Assembly: GCA_964016885.1 (NCBI GenBank)
Contig: OZ024744.1
Location: 115,609,302 to 115,673,301, forward strand
DNA: 64,000 nucleotides
DNA from: Eledone cirrhosa
Taxonomy: Eukaryota > Mollusca > Cephalopoda > Octopoda > Eledonidae
Reading direction: 5' to 3'
Within the stretch, counting starts at the first letter, position 1. Each line of letters opens with the position of its first letter. Shown in pieces: positions 7,999-21,900 of this stretch. Both the position numbers and the translations under genes were made by a program. The notes beneath the pieces are model-generated. The model saw nothing but the letters and a program-made list of their open reading frames with translations, made no database searches and was not told the origin of the DNA.

Positions 7999-8540
7999 AT
8001 AACTTATGAAATAATTGTTTCTACTATTGGCACAAGGCCAGCAATTGCCAGTGTATTACTGGTACTTTATTTTATCGACCCCGAAAGGATGAAGGGCAAA
8101 GTTAACCTCGGCGGGATTTGAACACATAATGGCAAGGGCCGTAACTCTATGCGTCAAAGCATGGTGTCCGACACTCTACCGATACTGCCAATCCAACGCC
8201 CTTTATAACTTATGAAATAATTGTTTCTACTTTAGGCACAAGGCCAACAATTATCCAGTGCATTACAGGTACTCTTATTTTATTGACCCCGTAAGGATAA
8301 AAGTCAAAGTTAACCTCGGCGGGATTTGAACTCAGATCGTAAAGGGACGTAACTATGCTGGAAAGCATGGCGTCCGACCCTCTACCGATACTGCCAATCC
8401 ACCGCCCTTTATAACTTATGAAATAATTGTTTCTACTTTAGGCACAAAGCCAGCAATTACCCAGTGCATTACTGGTACTTTATTTTATCGACCCCGTAAG
8501 GATGAAAGGCAAAGTCAACCTCGGCTATAACTTATGAAAT
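7999..8540 (-). mobile_element. Tandem series of one tRNA-derived SINE, 206-bp period, 2.6 copies
   Basis: ATAACTTATGAAATAATTG starts at 7999, 8205 and 8411, a constant 206-bp spacing, and the same start recurs once more at 8527. Copies 1 and 2 are full: on the minus strand each has TTGGCAGTATCGGTAGAG (A-box region), GAGTTCAAATCCCGCCGAGG (B box), then GGATGAAGG-complement text and the tail TTGCTGGCCTTGTGCC. Copy 3 stops after about 116 bp, having lost its tRNA head. Plus-strand open frames here are shadows. Confidence 0.82.
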
Positions 8541-8654
8541 AATGATGACAGATGTGAGAACAGCTACTCTTGCTACTTGTGGAAGAAAATGAAATTTTTA
8601 AATAATCAAAACTATGTTTGAAGTGGGATACATAAAATGTTTATGTAGCTCTTT
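8541..8654. other. Left border sequence of the giant array
   Basis: About 110 bp of AT-rich, non-repeated sequence (ATGATGACAGATGTGAGAAC .. TTATGTAGCTC) separates the SINE cluster from the first satellite unit. I see no gene, target-site duplication or terminal inverted repeat that would mark an insertion. Confidence 0.5.
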
Positions 8655-11600
8655 TACTGACAGTCTCCCTCTTATAACAGTGTCTCTCTCGTATAGCAGG
8701 CTCTCTCTCTCATATAACAGTGTCTCTCTCTCATAAAACAGTGTCTCTCTCTCATATAACAGTGTTTCTCTCATATAACCGTGTCTCGCTCTCATATAAC
8801 AGTGTCTCTCTCATATAACAGTGTCTCTCTCGTATAGCAGGCTCTCTCTCTCATATAACAGTGTCTCTCTCTCATAAAACAGTGTCTCTCTCATATAACA
8901 GTGTCTCTCTCTCATATAACAGTGTCTCTCTCTCATATAACAGTGTCTCTCTCTCATATAAAAGTGTCTCTCTCATATAACAGTGTCTCTCTCTGATACA
9001 GCAGTGTTTCTCTCATATAACAGTGTCTCTCTCTCATATAACAGTGTCTCTCTCATATAACCGTGTCTCGCTCTCATATAGCAGTGTCTCTCTCATATAA
9101 CAGTGTCTCTCTCATATAACAGTGTCTCTCTCATATAACAATGTCTCTCTTGTATAGCAGGCTCTCTCTCTCATATAACAGTGTCTCTCTTATATAACAG
9201 TGTCTCTCTCTCATATAACGGTGTCTAAATCTCATGTAACAGTGTCTCTCTCTCATAAAACAGTGTCTCTCTCTCATAAAACAGTGTCTCTCGCTCATAA
9301 AACAGTGTCTCTCTCATATAACAGTGTCTCACATGTAACAGTGTCTCTCTCACTCATATAACAGTGTCTCTCTCTCTCATATAACAGTGTCTCTCTCATA
9401 TAACAGTGTCTCTCTCATATAACAGTGTCTCTCTTATATAACAGTGTCTCTCTCTCTCATATAACTTTGTCTCTCTAATGTTACAGTATCACTCTCATAT
9501 AACAGTACCTCTCTCATATAACAGTACCTCTCTCATATAACAGTGTCTCTTTCATATAACAGTGTCTCTCTCTCAGATAACAGTGTCTCTCTCATATAAC
9601 AGTGTCTCACTCTCATATAGCAGTGTCTCTCTCTCATATAACAATGTCTCTCTCATATAAAAGTGTCTCTCTCTCATATAACACTGTCTCTCTTATATAA
9701 CAGTGTCTCTCTCATATAACAGTGTCTCTCTCATATAACAATGTCTCTCTGTCATATAACAATGTCTCTCTTATATAACAGTGTCTCACTCATAAAACAG
9801 TGTCTCTCACATATAAGTGTCTCGCTCTCATATAACAGTGTCTCTCTCATATAACAGTGTCTCTCTCTCATATAACAGTGTCTCTCTCTCATATAACAGT
9901 GTCTCTCATGTAACAGTGTCTCTCTCATATAACAGAAGCTCTCTCTCATATAACAGTGTCTCTGTCTCTAATATAACAGTGTCTCTCTCGCATATAACAG
10001 TGTCTCTCTCTCATATAACAGTGTCTCTCTCTCATATAACAGTGTCTCTCTCATATAACAGTGTCTCTCTCTCATATAACAGTGTCTCTCTCTCTCATAT
10101 AACAGTGTCTCTCGCATATAACAGTGTATCTCTCTCATATAACAGTTTCTCTCTCATATAACAGTGTCTCTCTCTCATATAACAGTGTCTCTCTCATATA
10201 ACAGTGTCTCTTTCTCATATAATAGTGTGTCTGTCATATAACAGTGTCTCGCTCTCAGAAAACAGTGTCTCTCTCTCATAAAACGTTGTCTCCCTCATAT
10301 AACAGTGTCTCTCTCTCATATAACAGTGTCTCTCTTATATAACAGTGTCTCTCTCTCATATAACAGTGTCTCTCTCTCATATAACAGTGTCTCTCTCGTA
10401 TAACAGTGTCTCTCTCATATAACAGTGTCTCTCTCATATAACAGTGTCTCCCTCATATAACAGTGTCTCTCTCATATAACAGTGTCTCTCTCATATAACA
10501 GTGCCTCTCTCTCATATTACAGTGTCTCTCTCATATAACAGTGTCTCTCTCATATAACGGTGATTCTCTCTCATATTACAGTGTCTCTCTCTCATATAAC
10601 AGTGTCTCTCTCTCATATAACAGTGTCTCTCTCATATAACAGTGTCTCTCTCTCATATAACAATGTCTCCCTTATATAACAGTGTCTCTCTCTCTCATAT
10701 AACAGTGTCTCTCATATAACAGTGTCTCTCTGTCATATAACAGTGTCTCTCTCAGATAACAGATGTCTCTCTCTCATATAACAATGTCTCCCTTATATAA
10801 CAGTGTCTCTCTCTCATATAACAGTGTCTCACTCTCATATAACAGTGTCTTTCTCATATAACAGTATCTCTCTCTCATATAACAATGTCTCTCTCTCATA
10901 TAACAGTATCTCTCTCATATAACAGTGTCTCTCTCATATAGCAGAGTCTCTCCATATAACAGTGTCTCTTTCTCAGGTAACAGTGTCTCTCTCATATAAC
11001 AGTGTCTCCCTCTCATATAACAGTGTCCATCTCATATAACAGTGTCTCTCTCTCATATAACAGTGTCTCTCTCTAATATAACAGTGTCTCTCTCATATAA
11101 CAGTGTCTCTCTCTCATATAACAGTGTCCCTCTCTCTAATAACAGTGTCTCTCTCTCATATAACAGTGTCTCTCTCTCTTATAACAGTGTCTCTCTCATA
11201 TAACAGTGTCTCTCACATATGACAGTATCTCTCTCTCTCTCATATAAGAGTGTCTCTCTCTCATATAACAGTGTCTCTCTCATGTAACAGTGTCTCTCTC
11301 ATATAACAACAGAGTCTCTCTCGTATAACAGTGTCTCTTTCTCATATAACAGTGTCTCTCTCATATAACAGTGTTTCTGTCTCATATAACAGTGTGTCTC
11401 TCATATAACAGTGTCTCTCTCATATAACAGTGTCTCTCTCTCATATAACAGTGTCACTCTCTCATGTAAGTGTCTCTCTTATATAATAGTGTCACTCTCT
11501 CATATAACAGTCTCTCTCGTATAGCAGTCTCTCTCTCTCTCTCTCATATAAAAGTGTCTCACTCTCATATAACAGTGTCTCTCTCTCATATAACAGTGTC

Positions 11601-12950
11601 TCTCTCATATAACAGTTTCTCTCCCATATAACAGTGTCTCTCTCATATAACAGTGTCTCTCTCATATAACAGTATCTCTCTCTCATATAACAGTGTCTCT
11701 CTCTCATAACAGTGTCTCTCTCTCATATAACAGTGTCTCTCTCATATAACAGTATCTCTCTCATATAACAGTGTCTCTCTCTCATATAACAGTGTCTCTC
11801 TCACATAACAGTGTCTCTTTCTCATATAAGAGTGTCTCTCTCATATAACAGTGTCTCTCTCATATAACAGTTTCTCTCCCATATAACAGTGTCTCTCTCA
11901 TATAACAGTATCTCTCTCTCATATAACAGTGTCTCTCTCTCATAACAGTGTCTCTCTCTCATATAACAGTGTCTCTCTCATATAACAGTATCTCTCTCTC
12001 ATATAACAGTGTCTCTCTCATATAACAGTATCTCTCTCTCATATAACAGTGTCTCTCTCTCATATAACAGTGTCTCTCTCACATAACAGTGTCTCTTTCT
12101 CATATAACAGTGTCTCTCTCTCATATAACAGTGTCTCTCTCATAACAGTGTCTCTCTCTCATATAACAGTGTCTCTCTCATATAACAGTATCTCTCTCTC
12201 ATATAACAGTGTCTCTCTCATATAACAGTATCTCTCTCTCATATAACAGTGTCTCTCTCATATAACAGTGTCTCTCTCATATAACAGGGTCTCTCTCATA
12301 TAACAGTGTCTCTCTCCCATATTACAGTGTCTCTCTCTCTTATAACAGTGTCTCTCTCATATAACAGTGTCTCTCTCGCATATAACAGTGTCTCTCTCTC
12401 ATATAACAGTGTGTCTCTTATATAACAGTGTCTCTCTCTCGTATAACTGTGTCTCTCATATAAATGTGTCTCTCTCTCATATAACAGTTTCTCTCTCTCA
12501 TATAACGGTGTCTCTCTCTCATACAGCAGTGTCTCTCTCCTATAACAGTGTCTCTCTCTCATATAACAGTGTCTCTCTCATATAACCGTGTCTCGCTCTC
12601 ATATAACAGTGTCTCTCTCATATAACAGTGTCTCTCTCATATAACAGTGTCTCTCTCATATAACAATGTCTCTCTCGTATAGCAGGCTCTCTCTCTCATA
12701 TAACAGTGTCTCTCTTATATAACAGTGTCTCTCTCTCATATAACAGTGTCTCTCTCTCATGTAACAGTGTCTCTCTCTCATACAGCAGTGTCTCTCTCCT
12801 ATAACAGTGTCTCTCTCTCATATAACAGTGTCTCTCTCATATAACCGTGTCTCGCTCTCATATAACAGTGTCTCTCTTATATAACAGTGTCTCTCTCATA
12901 TAACAGTGTCTCCCTCATATAACAGTGTCTCTCTCATATAACAGTGCCTC
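8655..12950. repeat. Array zone 1: left, mixed units with dispersed marker blocks
   Basis: This zone holds the first examples of blocks that recur further right: CGTATAGCAGGCTCTC at about 8690, 8830, 9150 and 12677; ACAGAAGCTC at 9934; AGATAACAGATG at 10754; CGTATAGCAGTC followed by a long CT run at about 11516. Short duplications of about 140-150 bp are visible at the left edge (8690 and 8830 copies). Block order is similar to the 3.2-kb family to the right, but spacing is irregular. Confidence 0.75.
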
Positions 12951-15900
12951 TCTCTCATATTACAGTGTCTCTCTCATATAACAGTATCTCTCTCATATAA
13001 CGGTGATTCTCTCTCATATAACGGTGATTCTCTCTCATATTACAGAGTCTCTCTCTCATATAACAGTGTCTCTCTCTCATATAACAGTGTCTCTCTCATA
13101 TAACAGTGTCTCTCTCTCATATAACAATGTCTCCCTTATATAACAGTGTCTCTCTCTCTCATATAACAGTGTCTCTCATATATAAGTGTCTCTCTGTCAT
13201 ATAACAGTGTCTCTCTCAGATAACAGATGTCTCTCTCTCATATAACAATGTCTCCCTTATATAACAGTGTCTCTCTCTCATATAACAGTGTCTCACTCTC
13301 ATATAACAGTGTCTTTCTCATATGACAGTATCTTTCTCATATGACAGTATCTCTCTCTCATATAACAATGTCTCTCTCTCATATAACAGTGTCTCTCTCA
13401 TATAGCAGAGTCTCTCCATATAACAGTGTCTCTTTCTCAGGTAACAGTGTCTCTCTTATATAACAGTGTCTCTCTCTAATATAACAGTGTCTCTCTCATA
13501 TAACAGTGTCTCTCTCTCATATAACAGTGTCTCTCTCTCTAATAACAGTGTCTCTCTCTCATATAACAGTGTCTCTCTCTCTTATAACAGTGTCTCTCTC
13601 ATATAACAGTGTGTCTCACATATGACAGTATCTCTCTCTCTCATATAAGAGTGTCTCTCTCTCATATAACAGTGTCTCTCTCATGTAACAGTGTCTCTCT
13701 CATATAACAACAGAGTCTCTCTCATATAACAGTGTCTCTTTCTCATATAACAGTGTCTCTCACATATAACAGTGTTTCTGTCTCATTTAACAGTGTGTCT
13801 CTCATGTAACAGTGTCTTTCTCATATAACAGTGTCTCTCTCTCATATAACAGTGTCTCTCATATAACAGTGTCTCTCTCTCATATAACAGTGTCACTCTC
13901 TCATATAACAGTCTCTCTCGTATAGCAGTCTCTCTCTCTCTCTCTCATATAAAAGTGTCTCACTCTCATATAACAGTGTCTCCCTCTCATATAACAGTGT
14001 CTCTCTCATATAACAGTTTCTCTCCCATATAACAGTGTCTCTCTCATATAACAGTGTCTCTCTCATATAACAGTATCTCTCTCTCATATAACAGTGTCTC
14101 TCTCTCATTTCAGTGTCTCTCTCTCATATAACAGTGTCTCTCTCATATACAGTATCTCTCTCATATAACAGTGTCTCTCTCACATAACAGTGTCTCTTTC
14201 TCATATAACAGTGTCTCTCTCATATAACAGTGTCTCTCTCATATAACAGTATCTCTCTCTCATATAACAGTGTCTCTCTCTCATATCAGTGTCTCTCTCT
14301 CATATAACAGTGTCTCTCTCATATAACAGTATCTCTCTCTCATATAACAGTGTCTCTCTCATATAACATTATCTCTCTCTCATATAACAGTGTCTCTCTC
14401 TCATATGACAGTGTCTCTCTCTCATATAACAGTGTCTCTCTCATAACAGTGTCTCTCTCTCATATAACAGTGTCTCTCTCATATAACAGTATCTCTCTCT
14501 CATATAACAGTGTCTCTCTCTCATATAACAGTGTCTCTCTCTCATATAACAGTGTCTCTCTCTCATATAACAGTGTCTCTCATGTAACAGTGTCTCTCTC
14601 ATATAACAGAAGCTCTCTCTCATATAACAGTGTCTCTGTCTCTAATATAACAGTGTCTCTCTCATATAACAGTGTCTCTCTCGCATATAACAGTGTCTCT
14701 CTCTCATATAACAGTGTCTCTCTCTCATATAACAGTGTCTCTCTCATATAACAGTGTCTCTCTCTCATATAACAGTGTCTCTCTCTCTCATATAACAGTG
14801 TCTCTCTCTCATATAACAGTGTCTCTCTCGTATAACAGTGTCTCTCTCATATAACAGTGTCTCTCTCATATAACAGTGTCTCCCTCATATAACAGTGTCT
14901 CTCTCATATAACAGTGTCTCTCTCATATAACAGTGCCTCTCTCTCATATTACAGTGTCTGTCTCATATAACAGTGTCTCTCTCATATAACGGTGATTCTC
15001 TCTCATATTACAGTGTCTCTCTCTCATATAACAGTGTCTCTCTCTCATATAACAGTGTCTCTCTCATATAACAGTGTCTCTCTCTCATATAACAATGTCT
15101 CCCTTATATAACAGTGTCTCTCTCTCTCATATAACAGTGTCTCTCATATAACAGTGTCTCTCTGTCATATAACAGTGTCTCTCTCAGATAACAGATGTCT
15201 CTCTCTCATATAACAATGTCTCCCTTATATAACAGTGTCTCTCTCTCATATAACAGTGTCTCACTCTCATATAACAGTGTCTTTCTCATATAACAGTATC
15301 TCTCTCTCATATAACAATGTCTCTCTCTCATATAACAGTATCTCTCTCATATAACAGTGTCTCTCTCATATAGCAGAGTCTCTCCATATAACAGTGTCTC
15401 TTTCTCAGGTAACAGTGTCTCTCTCATATAACAGTGTCTCCCTCTCATATAACAGTGTCTCTCTCATATAACAGTGTCTCTCTCTCATATAACAGTGTCT
15501 CTCTCTAATATAACAGTGTCTCTCTCATATAACAGTGTCTCTCTCTCATATAACAGTGTCTCTCTCTCTAATAACAGTGTCTCTCTCTCATATAACAGTG
15601 TCTCTCTCTCTTATAACAGTGTCTCTCTCATATAACAGTGTCTCTCACATATGACAGTATCTCTCTCTCTCATATAAGAGTGTCTCTCTCTCATATAACA
15701 GTGTCTCTCTCATGTAACAGTGTCTCTCTCATATAACAACAGAGTCTCTCTCGTATAACAGTGTCTCTTTCTCATATAACAGTGTCTCTCTCATATAACA
15801 GTGTTTCTGTCTCATATAACAGTGTCTCTCTCATATAACAGTGTCTCTCTCTCATATAACAGTGTCTCTCATATAACAGTGTCTCTCTCTCATATAACAG

Positions 15901-18900
15901 TGTCACTCTCTCATGTAAGTGTCTCTCTTATATAATAGTGTCACTCTCTCATATAACAGTCTCTCTCGTATAGCAGTCTCTCTCTCTCTCTCTCATATAA
16001 AAGTGTCTCACTCTCATATAACAGTGTCTCTCTCTCATATAACAGTGTCTCTCTCATATAACAGTTTCTCTCCCATATAACAGTGTCTCTCTCATATAAC
16101 AGTGTCTCTCTCATATAACAGTATCTCTCTCTCATATAACAGTGTCTCTCACTCATAACAGTGTCTCTCTCTCATATAACAGTGTCTCTCTCATATAACA
16201 GTATCTCTCTCATATAACAGTGTCTCTCTCTCATATAACAGTGTCTCTCTCACATAACAGTGTCTCTTTCTCATATAAGAGTGTCTCTCTCATATAACAG
16301 TGTCTCTCTCATATAACAGTTTCTCTCCCATATAACAGTGTCTCTCTCATATAACAGTATCTCTCTCTCATATAACAGTGTCTCTCTCTCATAACAGTGT
16401 CTCTCTCTCATATAACAGTGTCTCTCTCATATAACAGTATCTCTCTCTCATATAACAGTGTCTCTATCATATAACAGTATCTCTCTCTCATATAACAGTG
16501 TCTCTCTCTCATATAACAGTGTCTCTCTCACATAACAGTGTCTCTTTCTCATATAACAGTGTCTCTCTCTCATATAACAGTGTCTCTCTCTCATATAACA
16601 GTGTCTCTCTCATAACAGTGTCTCTCTCTCATATAACAGTGTCTCTCTCATATAACAGTATCTCTCTGTCATATAACAGTGTCTCTCTCATATAACAGTA
16701 TCTCTCTCTCATATAACAGTGTCTCTCTCATATAACAGTGTCTCTCTCATATAACAGTGTCTCTCTCCCATATTACAGTGTCTCTCTCTCTTATAACAGT
16801 GTCTCTCTCATATAACAGTGTCTCTCTCGCATATAACAGTGTCTCTCTCTCATATAACAGTGTGTCTCTTATATAACAGTGTCTCTCTCTCGTATAACTG
16901 TGTCTCTCATATAAACGTGTCTCTCTCTCATATAACAGTTTCTCTCTCTCATATAACAGTGTCTCTCTCTCATACAGCAGTGTCTCTCTCCTATAACAGT
17001 GTCTCTCTCTCATATAACAGTGTCTCTCTCATATAACCGTGTCTCGCTCTCATATAACAGTGTCTCTCTCATATAACAGTGTCTCTCTCATATAACAGTG
17101 TCTCTCTCATATAACAGTGTCTCTCTCATATAACAATGTCTCTCTCGTATAGCAGGCTCTCTCTCTCATATAACAGTGTCTCTCTTATATAACAGTGTCT
17201 CTCTCTCATATAACAGTGTCTCTCTCTCATGTAACAGTGTCTCTCTCTCATAAAACAGTGTCTCTCTCTCATAAAACAGTGTCTCTCTCTCATATAAAAG
17301 TGTCTCTCTCATATAACAGTGTCTCACATGTAACATTGTCTCTCTCACTCATATAACAGTGTCTCTCTCTCATATAACAGTGTCTCTCTCATATAACAGT
17401 GTCTCTTTCTCATATAATAGTGTGTCTGTCATATAACAGTGTCTCGCTCTCAGAAAACAATGTCTCTCTCTCATAAAACGCTATCTCCCTCATATAACAG
17501 TGTCTCTCTCTCATATAACACTGTCTCTCTTATATAACAGTGTCTCTCTCTCATATAACAGTGTCTCTCTCTCATATAACAGTGTCTCTCTCGTATAACA
17601 GTGTCTCTCTTATATAACAGTGTCTCTCTTATATAACAGTGTCTCCCTCATATAACAGTGTCTCTCTCATATAACAGTGTCTCTCTCATATAACAGTGCC
17701 TCTCTCTCATATTACAGTGTCTCTCTCATATAACAGTGTCTCTCTCATATAACGGTGTCTCTCTCTCATATAACAGTGTCTCTCATGTAACAGTGTCTCT
17801 CTCATATAACAGAAGCTCTCTCTCATATAACAGTGTCTCTGTCTCTAATATAACAGTGTCTCTCTCATATAACAGTGTCTCTCTCGCATATAACAGTGTC
17901 TCTCTCTCATATAACAGTGTCTCTCTCTCATATAACAGTGTCTCTCTCATATAACAGTGTCTCTCTCTCATATAACAGTGTCTCTCTCTCTCATATAACA
18001 GTCTCTCTCTCGTATAACAGTGTCTCTCTCATATAACAGTGTCTCTCTCATATAACAGTGTCTCCCTCATATAACAGTGTCTCTCTCATATAACAGTGTC
18101 TCTCTCATATAACAGTGCCTCTCTCTCATATTACAGTGTCTGTCTCATATAACAGTGTCTCTCTCATATAACGGTGATTCTCTCTCATATTACAGTGTCT
18201 CTCTCTCATATAACAGTGTCTCTCTCTCATATAACAGTGTCTCTCTCATATAACAGTGTATCTCTCTCATATAACAATGTCTCCCTTATATAACAGTGTC
18301 TCTCTCTCTCATATAACAGTGTCTCTCATATAACAGTGTCTCTCTGTCATATAACAGTGTCTCTCTCAGATAACAGATGTCTCTCTCTCATATAACAATG
18401 TCTCCCTTATATAACAGTGTCTCTCTCTCATATAACAGTGTCTCACTCTCATATAACAGTGTCTTTCTCATATAACAGTATCTCTCTCTCATATAACAAT
18501 GTCTCTCTCTCATATAACAGTATCTCTCTCATATAACAGTGTCTCTCTCATATAGCAGAGTCTCTCCATATAACAGTGTCTCTTTCTCAGGTAACAGTGT
18601 CTCTCTCATATAACAGTGTCTCCCTCTCATATAACAGTGTCTCTCTCATATAACAGTGTCTCTCTCTCATATAACAGTGTCTCTCTCTAATATAACAGTG
18701 TCTCTCTCATATAACAGTGTCTCTCTCTCATATAACAGTGTCTCTCTCTCTAATAACAGTGTCTCTCTCTCATATAACAGTGTCTCTCTCTCTTATAACA
18801 GTGTCTCTCTCATATAACAGTGTCTCTCACATATGACAGTATCTCTCTCTCTCATATAAGAGTGTCTCTCTCTCATATAACAGTGTCTCTCTCATGTAAC

Positions 18901-21900
18901 AGTGTCTCTCTCATATAACAACAGAGTCTCTCTCGTATAACAGTGTCTCTTTCTCATATAACAGTGTCTCTCTCATATAACAGTGTTTCTGTCTCATATA
19001 ACAGTGTCTCTCTCATATAACAGTGTCTCTCTCTCATATAACAGTGTCTCTCATATAACAGTGTCTCTCTCTCATATAACAGTGTCACTCTCTCATGTAA
19101 GTGTCTCTCTTATATAATAGTGTCACTCTCTCATATAACAGTCTCTCTCGTATAGCAGTCTCTCTCTCTCTCTCTCTCATATAAAAGTGTCTCACTCTCA
19201 TATAACAGTGTCTCTCTCTCATATAACAGTGTCTCTCTCATATAACAGTTTCTCTCCCATATAACAGTGTCTCTCTCATATAACAGTGTCTCTCTCATAT
19301 AACAGTATCTCTCTCTCATATAACAGTGTCTCTCTCTCATAACAGTGTCTCTCTCTCATATAACAGTGTCTCTCTCATATAACAGTATCTCTCTCATATA
19401 ACAGTGTCTCTCTCTCATATAACAGTGTCTCTCTCACATAACAGTGTCTCTTTCTCATATAAGAGTGTCTCTCTCATATAACAGTGTCTCTCTCATATAA
19501 CAGTTTCTCTCCCATATAACAGTGTCTCTCTCATATAACAGTATCTCTCTCTCATATAACAGTGTCTCTCTCTCATAACAGTGTCTCTCTCTCATATAAC
19601 AGTGTCTCTCTCATATAACAGTATCTCTCTCTCATATAACAGTGTCTCTATCATATAACAGTATCTCTCTCTCATATAACAGTGTCTCTCTCTCATATAA
19701 CAGTGTCTCTCTCACATAACAGTGTCTCTTTCTCATATAACAGTGTCTCTCTCTCATATAACAGTGTCTCTCTCTCATATAACAGTGTCTCTCTCATAAC
19801 AGTGTCTCTCTCTCATATAACAGTGTCTCTCTCATATAACAGTATCTCTCTGTCATATAACAGTGTCTCTCTCATATAACAGTATCTCTCTCTCATATAA
19901 CAGTGTCTCTCTCATATAACAGTGTCTCTCTCATATAACAGTGTCTCTCTCCCATATTACAGTGTCTCTCTCATATAACAGTGTCTCTCTCGCATATAAC
20001 AGTGTCTCTCTCTCATATAACAGTGTGTCTCTTATATAACAGTGTCTCTCTCTCGTATAACTGTGTCTCTCATATAAATGTGTCTCTCTCTCATATAACA
20101 GTTTCTCTCTCTCATATAACAGTGTCTCTCTCTCATACAGCAGTGTCTCTCTCCTATAACAGTGTCTCTCTCTCATATAACAGTGTCTCTCTCATATAAC
20201 CGTGTCTCGCTCTCATATAACAGTGTCTCTCTCATATAACAGTGTCTCTCTCATATAACAGTGTCTCTCTCATATAACAGTGTCTCTCTCATATAACAAT
20301 GTCTCTCTCGTATAGCAGGCTCTCTCTCTCATATAACAGTGTCTCTCTCATATAACAGTGTCTCTCTCATATAACAGTTTCTCTCCCATATAACAGTGTC
20401 TCTCTCATATAACAGTATCTCTCTCTCATATAACAGTGTCTCTCTCTCATAACAGTGTCTCTCTCTCATATAACAGTGTCTCTCTCATATAACAGTATCT
20501 CTCTCTCATATAACAGTGTCTCTATCATATAACAGTATCTCTCTCTCATATAACAGTGTCTCTCTCTCATATAACAGTGTCTCTCTCACATAACAGTGTC
20601 TCTTTCTCATATAACAGTGTCTCTCTCTCATATAACAGTGTCTCTCTCTCATATAACAGTGTCTCTCTCATAACAGTGTCTCTCTCTCATATAACAGTGT
20701 CTCTCTCATATAACAGTATCTCTCTGTCATATAACAGTGTCTCTCTCATATAACAGTATCTCTCTCTCATATAACAGTGTCTCTCTCATATAACAGTGTC
20801 TCTCTCATATAACAGTGTCTCTCTCCCATATTACAGTGTCTCTCTCTCTTATAACAGTGTCTCTCTCATATAACAGTGTCTCTCTCGCATATAACAGTGT
20901 CTCTCTCTCATATAACAGTGTGTCTCTTATATAACAGTGTCTCTCTCTCGTATAACTGTGTCTCTCATATAAATGTGTCTCTCTCTCATATAACAGTTTC
21001 TCTCTCTCATATAACAGTGTCTCTCTCTCATACAGCAGTGTCTCTCTCCTATAACAGTGTCTCTCTCTCATATAACAGTGTCTCTCTCATATAACCGTGT
21101 CTCGCTCTCATATAACAGTGTCTCTCTCATATAACAGTGTCTCTCTCATATAACAGTGTCTCTCTCATATAACAGTGTCTCTCTCATATAACAATGTCTC
21201 TCTCGTATAGCAGGCTCTCTCTCTCATATAACAGTGTCTCTCTTATATAACAGTGTCTCTCTCTCATATAACAGTGTCTCTCTCTCATGTAACAGTGTCT
21301 CTCTCTCATAAAACAGTGTCTCTCTCTCATAAAACAGTGTCTCTCTCTCATATAAAAGTGTCTCTCTCATATAACAGTGTCTCACATGTAACATTGTCTC
21401 TCTCACTCATATAACAGTGTCTCTCTCTCATATAACAGTGTCTCTCTCATATAACAGTGTCTCTTTCTCATATAATAGTGTGTCTGTCATATAACAGTGT
21501 CTCGCTCTCAGAAAACAATGTCTCTCTCTCATAAAACGCTATCTCCCTCATATAACAGTGTCTCTCTCTCATATAACACTGTCTCTCTTATATAACAGTG
21601 TCTCTCTCTCATATAACAGTGTCTCTCTCTCATATAACAGTGTCTCTCTCGTATAACAGTGTCTCTCTTATATAACAGTGTCTCTCTCATATAACAGTGT
21701 CTCCCTCATATAACAGTGTCTCTCTCATATAACAGTGTCTCTCTCATATAACAGTGCCTCTCTCTCATATTACAGTGTCTCTCTCATATAACAGTGTCTC
21801 TCTCATATAACGGTGTCTCTCTCTCATATAACAGTGTCTCTCATGTAACAGTGTCTCTCTCATATAACAGAAGCTCTCTCTCATATAACAGTGTCTCTGT

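Noticed and set aside
7939..8121. 60-codon plus-strand frame
   Set aside because: Translated antisense SINE sequence across a SINE-SINE junction.
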